DNA of 17,952 nucleotides from Alphaproteobacteria bacterium (GTDB lineage: Bacteria > Pseudomonadota > Alphaproteobacteria > UBA8366). Both the position numbers and the translations under genes were made by a program. The stretch lies in assembly GCA_030743445.1 (NCBI GenBank), contig JASLSL010000345.1, positions 1 to 17,952 on the forward strand, in the 5' to 3' direction. Of this stretch, positions 13,741 through 17,952 are shown one piece after another (positions within the stretch are counted from its first letter, which is position 1; each line of letters begins with the position of its first letter). The notes under the pieces were generated by a model that saw only the letters and a list, made by a program, of their open reading frames with translations, did not search any database and was not told the DNA's origin.

Positions 13741-14916
13741 ATGTTTCTGCTCGAACATGACGCGAAGACACTCCTGTCGCGAGGCGGAATCCGGATTCCG
13801 GACGGCATCTTGATCGAGAGTACGTCCGCGTTGGACGATGCCGTGCTGCCGGCCGGCCCGTGGGTCGTCAAGGCGCAGATTCCCGCCGGCGGCCGCGGCA
13901 AGGCGGGCGGCGTTCGGGTGGTCGACGAGGAGTCGGGCCTGCGCGCGGCGGTGCGTGACCTTCTCGGCGCCCGGATTTCGGCCCATCCGGTCGGCGCGGT
14001 GCAGGTCGAGCGACGTATCGAGAACGCCGCCGAGGCCTATCTTTCCTTGATGGTGGATCCAACCGAAGCCGGGATCAGGGTATTGCTTTCCGCCGAGGGC
14101 GGTACCGAGATCGAGGCATCCGCCCGGTGCGGCGGCTCGTTGGCGACAGCCGTCGCGGCGCCCGACGCGGTCGCCATTACGGATGCTGCCCGGCGGCTCG
14201 TCGACGGCGATCTGTCGGACGACGTTTCGCACACGACACGCGCCGCGTTGATCTCGGCTTGCGAGTTGCTCACGCCGATCTTCTTGTCGCTCGAGGCGCT
14301 GCTCCTGGAGATTAACCCGCTGTTCGCCCTGGCCGACGGCGCCTGGATCGCGGGCGATGCCAAACTGGTCGTCGACGACAACGCGTTCGGTCGCAACCGG
14401 TTGCTCGACGACATCCTAGACCGTCGTGGCGACGCCTACCCGTCCGCCCGTTTCAAGCGCGAGAACGGCTTCGATTACGTCGAGCTCGATCCCGACGGAT
14501 CGATCGGCCTGCTGACGACCGGCGCGGGCCTTTCGATGATGCTGATCGACGAGCTTCGGGCGCAGGGTTTGCGGCCCTTGAACTTCCTCGACATCCGCAC
14601 CGGCGAATTGCGCGGCGACCCGGCCCGGCTGATCGAGGTCCTCGCACGGTTCGCCGCCGCACCCGCGCTCCGGGTCGTGCTGGTCAATATATTCGCCGGC
14701 ATCACCCACCTCGGCGAATTCGCCCGCCTGCTGCTCGACGCCCTGGAAGCGACGCCGAAACTGCGCGCGCCGATCGTGGCCCGGCTCGTCGGCAACGACC
14801 TCGAGGAGGCAAGAGAGGTACTCGCTCCGATTGGCGATCGAATCCATATCGAGCCGGATCTGGGTCGGGCCCTCGACGCCGTCGCGGGTCATCTCGACGG
14901 CGGAGACAACCGGTGA
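13741..14916 (+). CDS. Succinate-CoA ligase beta subunit-like (ADP-forming acyl-CoA ligase)
   Basis: ATP-grasp subunit of a two-subunit acid-CoA ligase, 391 residues, same length class as SucC. The N-terminus MFLLEHDAKTLL aligns without gaps to the SucC start MNIHEYQAKELL, which favours ATG 13741 over the GTG two codons upstream. VKAQIPAGGRGKAGG (43-57) is the nucleotide-binding loop and LEINPLFALADG (189-200) the Mg-binding region. Two loops that are nearly invariant in SucC differ: NFLDVGGGA reads NFLDIRTGE (281-289) and VNIFGGIV reads VNIFAGIT (315-322). The latter loop lies at the acid-binding site in succinate-CoA ligases, so the acid is probably not succinate. No TCA-cycle gene is adjacent. 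It overlaps the alpha subunit gene by four bases and heads an operon ending in an acyl-CoA dehydrogenase-fold protein. Confidence 0.88.
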   Translation: MFLLEHDAKTLLSRGGIRIPDGILIESTSALDDAVLPAGPWVVKAQIPAGGRGKAGGVRVVDEESGLRAAVRDLLGARISAHPVGAVQVERRIENAAEAYLSLMVDPTEAGIRVLLSAEGGTEIEASARCGGSLATAVAAPDAVAITDAARRLVDGDLSDDVSHTTRAALISACELLTPIFLSLEALLLEINPLFALADGAWIAGDAKLVVDDNAFGRNRLLDDILDRRGDAYPSARFKRENGFDYVELDPDGSIGLLTTGAGLSMMLIDELRAQGLRPLNFLDIRTGELRGDPARLIEVLARFAAAPALRVVLVNIFAGITHLGEFARLLLDALEATPKLRAPIVARLVGNDLEEAREVLAPIGDRIHIEPDLGRALDAVAGHLDGGDNR

Positions 14917-15791
14917 ACCTGGGGACGATCATGCGGGAGGGTGCACCGGTAATCGTGCAGGGCCTCACCGGACGGCAGGGGCGCCGACATGCCGGTCTCA
15001 TGCGGGCCTTTGGAACCAATGTCGTCGGCGGCGTATCGCCGAACGTGGACCGGGAAAGCGTGGACGGCTTGCCCGTGTTCCCGGATTGCGCGGCCGCGGT
15101 GGCGGCGACCGGGGCGGTCGCCAGCGTCGTCATGGTGCGGCCGGAGAGCACCGCGGAAGCCGTCATCGAAGCGGTCTCGGCGGGGATCGACGTGATCGTC
15201 TCGGTCGCCGAGGGCATGCGCACGCTGGACTCGCTGCGTGCCTTGCGTGAAGTGCGGCGCGCCGGCGCGGTTTGGATCGGCCCTTCGACTCCGGGTATGG
15301 CGATCCCGGGCAATCGGCTGAAGCTCGGCTTTCTTCCGAACGCCTCGTTGCTGCCGGGACCGGTGGGCATAATGTCGCGCAGCGGCACCCTGTCCTACGA
15401 AGTGGGATACCGTCTCGCCGCCCGCGGCATCGGGCAATCGGTTTGGATCGGCGTCGGGGGCGATCCGGTGAAAGGGACACGATTCGCTGAGCTCGCACCG
15501 TTCTTCCATCAGGACGATGCGACACGGGCCTTGATCGTGATCGGCGAGATCGGCGGTAACGAAGAAGAGGAATTCGCGGCGACGATCGAGGCCGATGGAT
15601 TCGGCAAGCCGGTGTTCGCGATCGTCGCTGGCGGCGGCGCACCGGAAGGTGTGACCATGGGGCATGCGGGTGCCTTGGTTCACGGTCCGCATGGCGCCGT
15701 CGAGACGAAACGGATGGCGTTCGAGGCGGCGGGCGTCACGGTGTGTCCCACGATCGAGGCGCTCGTCGACACCGTCGAGGCATCGATCTAG
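14913..15791 (+). CDS. Succinate-CoA ligase alpha subunit-like (CoA-binding, phospho-His)
   Basis: 292-residue CoA-binding partner of the beta subunit. The N-terminal Rossmann CoA-binding domain includes VIVQGLTGRQGRRHAGLMR and PSTPGMAIPG. The ligase domain follows, with SRSGTLSYEV (155-164) and the active-site histidine His251 in VTMGHAGALV, which is phosphorylated during catalysis in this family. Start is GTG 14913, overlapping the beta-subunit stop as GTGA, with GGAGA upstream. Together the pair should form an acyl-CoA from a carboxylic acid, CoA and ATP. Candidate acids include C3-C5 dicarboxylates, malate and 3-sulfinopropionate; the sequence does not decide. The stop is 22 bases before the next gene's start. 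Confidence 0.9.
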   Translation: MNLGTIMREGAPVIVQGLTGRQGRRHAGLMRAFGTNVVGGVSPNVDRESVDGLPVFPDCAAAVAATGAVASVVMVRPESTAEAVIEAVSAGIDVIVSVAEGMRTLDSLRALREVRRAGAVWIGPSTPGMAIPGNRLKLGFLPNASLLPGPVGIMSRSGTLSYEVGYRLAARGIGQSVWIGVGGDPVKGTRFAELAPFFHQDDATRALIVIGEIGGNEEEEFAATIEADGFGKPVFAIVAGGGAPEGVTMGHAGALVHGPHGAVETKRMAFEAAGVTVCPTIEALVDTVEASI

Positions 15792-15800
15792 ACATAGCCA

Positions 15801-15807
15801 GGGAGGA
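15801..15807 (+). promoter_or_regulatory. Ribosome-binding site of the acyl-CoA dehydrogenase-fold gene
   Basis: GGGAGGA six bases before GTG 15814. It fixes an unusual GTG start and rules out the longer in-frame extension to 15664, which lies inside the alpha-subunit gene. Confidence 0.75.
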
Positions 15808-15813
15808 CAAGAC

Positions 15814-16980
15814 GTGGACTTCACTCTGAGCGAAGACCAAAGGCAGATACTCGAGACGGTCGCCCGTGTGCGCAAATCGGTTATCGCCCCGAATGCGATG
15901 CGATGGCTCGATGGCGCCTTTCCCCACGACAACATGGCGGCGCTGGCGGAAATCGGCGTTCTCGGCATGGCGGTGCCGGAGGAATACGGCGGCATGGGCG
16001 CCAACGTGCTGGATACCGTCCTGGTCTTGGAGGAGATCGCCAAGGGATGCTACGTCACGGCGATGGCGGCGCTCGGCGAGGTCGGCGTGCAAACCCGCAT
16101 CATCTCGACTTTTGCGCCCGAGAACCTGAAGCGGAAATGGCTGCCGGCCATCGCCAAGGGCGAGTGCATCCTGGCGATCTGCATGACCGAGCCGGATGCC
16201 GGCACCGACCTCGCGAACATGCGGACCAATGCGGAAATTTCGGACGATCGTGTCGTCATCGACGGCGCCAAGACATTGATCAGCCGCGCCGAAGAAGCCC
16301 AGCTCTTCGTCGTGTTCACGCGGGTCGGCGGCATCGCGGGGCGCGAGGGAATCGGCTGCGCGCTGGTCGAGCAAGGCGCCGCTGGCCTCGAGATCAACGC
16401 CGCCCATCACACGATGGGGGGCGAGTATTTGTCCGACGTTCGGTTCGATGGCGTGGAGACGCCACGCGACCATCTGTTGCTGGAGGGCGATTCGCTGAGG
16501 ACGCTGATGCATGCATTCAACACTCAGCGCTGCCTCAATCCAGCGATCTGTCTCGGCCTCGCCGAGTCCTCCCTGGAGGAATCGGTCAAGTATATGCGCG
16601 AGCGCCGGGCCTTCGACCGGGCGATAGGGGATTTCCAGGGCATGCAATGGAAAGCGGCCGACATGTACACCAAGATCGAGGCGGGGCGCGGACTGTTGTA
16701 TCGCGCCGCGGCGAGCGCCGATCCCTTTCCGGACCCGACGCTTGCCGCGATGGCCAAGATATTCGTCAACGAAACCGCGATCGAAGTTTGCAGCGAAGGC
16801 GTCCAGGTCCACGGCGGCTACGGTTTTACCAACGAGTTCGCGGTGGCGCGCAACTATCGTGGCGTTCGGTACGGAAGCCTCGGCGGCGGCACGACCGAGA
16901 CGTTGCGCAATCTCGTCGGCCGCCGGCTGATGGAGCGGCTGGATCTTGATTCGGGCCTGCTCGCCTTCGGCGGCTTATAG
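15814..16980 (+). CDS. Acyl-CoA dehydrogenase-fold flavoprotein lacking both known catalytic bases (desulfinase-like)
   Basis: 388-residue FAD protein with the full acyl-CoA dehydrogenase fold: helical N-domain (1-115), beta-domain with AICMTEPDAGTD (121-132), and C-terminal helical domain with RRAFDRAIGDFQ (264-275) and QVHGGYGFTNE (331-341). The catalytic Glu of the usual IYEGT motif is replaced: the stretch reads SLGGGT, putting Gly358 in its place. The alternative base position used by isovaleryl-CoA dehydrogenase (LERL) reads FNTQRC, with Gln238. By recollection, 3-sulfinopropionyl-CoA desulfinase (Acd of Advenella mimigardefordensis) has exactly Gln and Gly at these sites and no dehydrogenase activity. 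Its essential Arg84, however, aligns with Met84 here. Co-transcription with a succinate-CoA-ligase pair parallels 3-sulfinopropionate activation by SucCD. Fold assignment is certain; desulfinase activity is a hypothesis, and a heteromeric non-catalytic subunit is another possibility. Confidence 0.92.
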   Translation: MDFTLSEDQRQILETVARVRKSVIAPNAMRWLDGAFPHDNMAALAEIGVLGMAVPEEYGGMGANVLDTVLVLEEIAKGCYVTAMAALGEVGVQTRIISTFAPENLKRKWLPAIAKGECILAICMTEPDAGTDLANMRTNAEISDDRVVIDGAKTLISRAEEAQLFVVFTRVGGIAGREGIGCALVEQGAAGLEINAAHHTMGGEYLSDVRFDGVETPRDHLLLEGDSLRTLMHAFNTQRCLNPAICLGLAESSLEESVKYMRERRAFDRAIGDFQGMQWKAADMYTKIEAGRGLLYRAAASADPFPDPTLAAMAKIFVNETAIEVCSEGVQVHGGYGFTNEFAVARNYRGVRYGSLGGGTTETLRNLVGRRLMERLDLDSGLLAFGGL

Positions 16981-16984
16981 CGGA

Positions 16985-17007
16985 CCGGTCGTCGCGATCG
17001 TGACCGG
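16985..17007. terminator. Short hairpin at the last convergent junction
   Basis: CCGGTC (16985-16990) and GACCGG (17002-17007) form a 6-bp stem around 11 bases, four bases after the acyl-CoA dehydrogenase stop. No T-tract. It is weak compared with the repeat elements at the other three convergent junctions. Confidence 0.3.
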
Positions 17008-17022
17008 ACTCAATCGTAGCTC

Positions 17023-17952
17023 CTAGTCATAACCTGGGGGCGCTTGGAACCCGCCGATCTCGTCGGCCAGCAGCCGGGCGAAATCGATGGTCTGGAGATC
17101 GCCGAGATGCGGCCCGACGATTTGCACCCCGGTCGGCAGCCCGGCCGGCGTCAGGCCCGCGGGCGCGATTGTGGAGGGCAGGTAGACGACGCCGCTCATG
17201 CCGGCCCAGAACAGCTGGTCGACCTGGCTCTGGGGCTCGCCGTTGACGTTGATGAAGCGCTCCCAGCGCTCGCCTTCCTGGTCGTGCGCCATGGCGTCGG
17301 TCGAGGCGGTCGGACACAGCAGCACGTCCCACTCCCGGAAGAACTCGTGCCATGCCCAGCGCATGTGCATGCGTTCCTCGTTGGCGCCGACCCAGTCGCG
17401 ATGGTACTGGACCGCGGCCCGGACCTGCTGGTCCGGGTAGGTCGTGTCGTCGTCGTCGAGCGCCGCCGCCTTGGCGAGATTGTTCTCGAACTCCTCGACC
17501 GGCAGGCGCGCCGAGGTCACCCCGCGCAAGAGCTGGATGTAGATGTCGTGGCTGCGCTGCATGTCGATCTTCGGCCGCGCCTTGAAATCGACCTCGGCGC
17601 CGGCCTTGGCGGCGGCCTCGGCGACCGCCTGGATGCGATCGCTATAGGCGGAATCGACCGGGCAGACCGGATCGGAGAGCATCACCGCGATCCGGTAGCC
17701 CTTGAGCGATTTCCGGCGCGGCTTCGGCAGGGCGAGCCGCCAGCCGGGGGCGTCCATCTCGTCCGGCCCGGCGACGATGCCGAGCTCGAGGGCGAGGTCC
17801 TCCGCACTACGCGCCATCGGCCCGACGACCGAAATGTCGCCCGGCGCCAGGACACCGGGCGTCGCCAGACCGCGCACCGGCACGATGCCGTAGGTCGGCT
17901 TGTGACCGTAGACGCCGCAATAATGCGCCGGGTTGCGGATCGAGGCGCCGAT
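17023..17952 (-). CDS. Amidase signature family hydrolase (N-terminal part outside window)
   Basis: C-terminal 309 residues of a Ser-cisSer-Lys amidase. The minus strand enters the window within the amidase signature: GASIRNPAHYCGVYGHKPTY continues to GIVPVRG and then GDISVVGPMARSAEDLALEL, a classic conserved segment. The nucleophilic Ser of G(G/A)SIR is the fourth visible residue (codon 17941-17943). The catalytic Lys and the cis-Ser lie beyond the window. The C-terminal motif GLPTGVQIVGPHLGDLQTI is typical. An internal GTG at 17883 is not the real start. The C-terminal half resembles bacterial generic amidases and 6-aminohexanoate-cyclic-dimer-hydrolase-like members, but substrate specificity is not readable. 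It is convergent with the acyl-CoA dehydrogenase-fold gene, 42 bases apart. Confidence 0.92.
   Translation of the reverse strand: MGASIRNPAHYCGVYGHKPTYGIVPVRGLATPGVLAPGDISVVGPMARSAEDLALELGIVAGPDEMDAPGWRLALPKPRRKSLKGYRIAVMLSDPVCPVDSAYSDRIQAVAEAAAKAGAEVDFKARPKIDMQRSHDIYIQLLRGVTSARLPVEEFENNLAKAAALDDDDTTYPDQQVRAAVQYHRDWVGANEERMHMRWAWHEFFREWDVLLCPTASTDAMAHDQEGERWERFINVNGEPQSQVDQLFWAGMSGVVYLPSTIAPAGLTPAGLPTGVQIVGPHLGDLQTIDFARLLADEIGGFQAPPGYD

Noticed and set aside
13741..15791. Housekeeping TCA-cycle sucCD
   Set aside because: Variant substrate loops, no TCA genes adjacent, and co-transcription with an acyl-CoA dehydrogenase-fold gene point to a specialised ligase.
15814..16980. Naming the flavoprotein as an ordinary acyl-CoA dehydrogenase or as a proven 3-sulfinopropionyl-CoA desulfinase
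   Set aside because: The dehydrogenase base is missing at both known positions, while the desulfinase's essential Arg84 aligns with Met; neither name is supported.
17023..17883. Complete amidase starting at the GTG at 17883
   Set aside because: The same frame continues to the window edge with the amidase signature including the nucleophilic Ser, so the gene is truncated by the window.

Overview
The window is a GC-rich, gene-dense segment of a bacterial chromosome. The catabolic gene families, the high GC, and the intergenic repeats (a 'CTCTCCC…GGGAGAGG' composite and an 'ATTCCCGC-GAAA-GCGGGAAT' hairpin, both familiar from alphaproteobacterial genomes) suggest an alphaproteobacterium, perhaps Rhodospirillales-like. 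This is an inference; no rRNA or marker gene is present. Thirteen protein genes are supported, the first and last cut by the window edges. No gene-free stretch exceeds about 240 bases.

Layout. (1) 2-1015 (+): GHMP sugar kinase, HddA-like. (2) 1016-1272: composite palindromic repeat followed by a perfect 19-bp inverted repeat that runs into the end of the next gene. (3) 4067-1246 (-): a CinA C-terminal-domain protein, then a molybdopterin-binding subunit of the xanthine dehydrogenase family, one transcription unit. (4) 4165-5142 (+): D-2-hydroxyacid dehydrogenase, divergent from cinA. (5) 5142-5290: second copy of the composite repeat, reaching from stop codon to stop codon. (6) 6281-5289 (-): soluble solute-binding-fold protein of the 4,5-dihydroxyphthalate decarboxylase type. 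(7) 6521-7993 (+): PiT phosphate transporter. (8) 8073-12518 (+): tightly packed operon of an enolase-superfamily dehydratase/racemase, a dimethylglycine-dehydrogenase-like FAD/GcvT fusion, and a lactonase-type amidohydrolase. (9) 12527-12643: a different palindromic element. (10) 13549-12662 (-): 3-hydroxyisobutyrate dehydrogenase family enzyme. (11) 13741-16980 (+): operon of a two-subunit succinate-CoA-ligase-like enzyme and an acyl-CoA dehydrogenase-fold protein. (12) 17952-17023 (-): amidase, N-terminus outside the window.

How the genes may work together. The 8073-12518 operon looks like a catabolic unit for an acid-sugar or lactone-type compound coupled to N-demethylation; its substrate cannot be read from sequence. 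The 13741-16980 operon should activate a carboxylic acid to its CoA thioester and pass it to a flavoprotein. That flavoprotein has Gln and Gly at the two places where acyl-CoA dehydrogenases keep their catalytic carboxylate. As I recall, this is the same pair reported for 3-sulfinopropionyl-CoA desulfinase of Advenella mimigardefordensis, whose substrate is also activated by a succinate-CoA ligase. However, the arginine essential in that desulfinase aligns with Met84 here. The operon is therefore a candidate for non-dehydrogenase acyl-CoA chemistry of a new kind, and is the most interesting part of the window.

Three of the four convergent junctions are filled by palindromic repeat elements; the fourth holds only a short weak hairpin.
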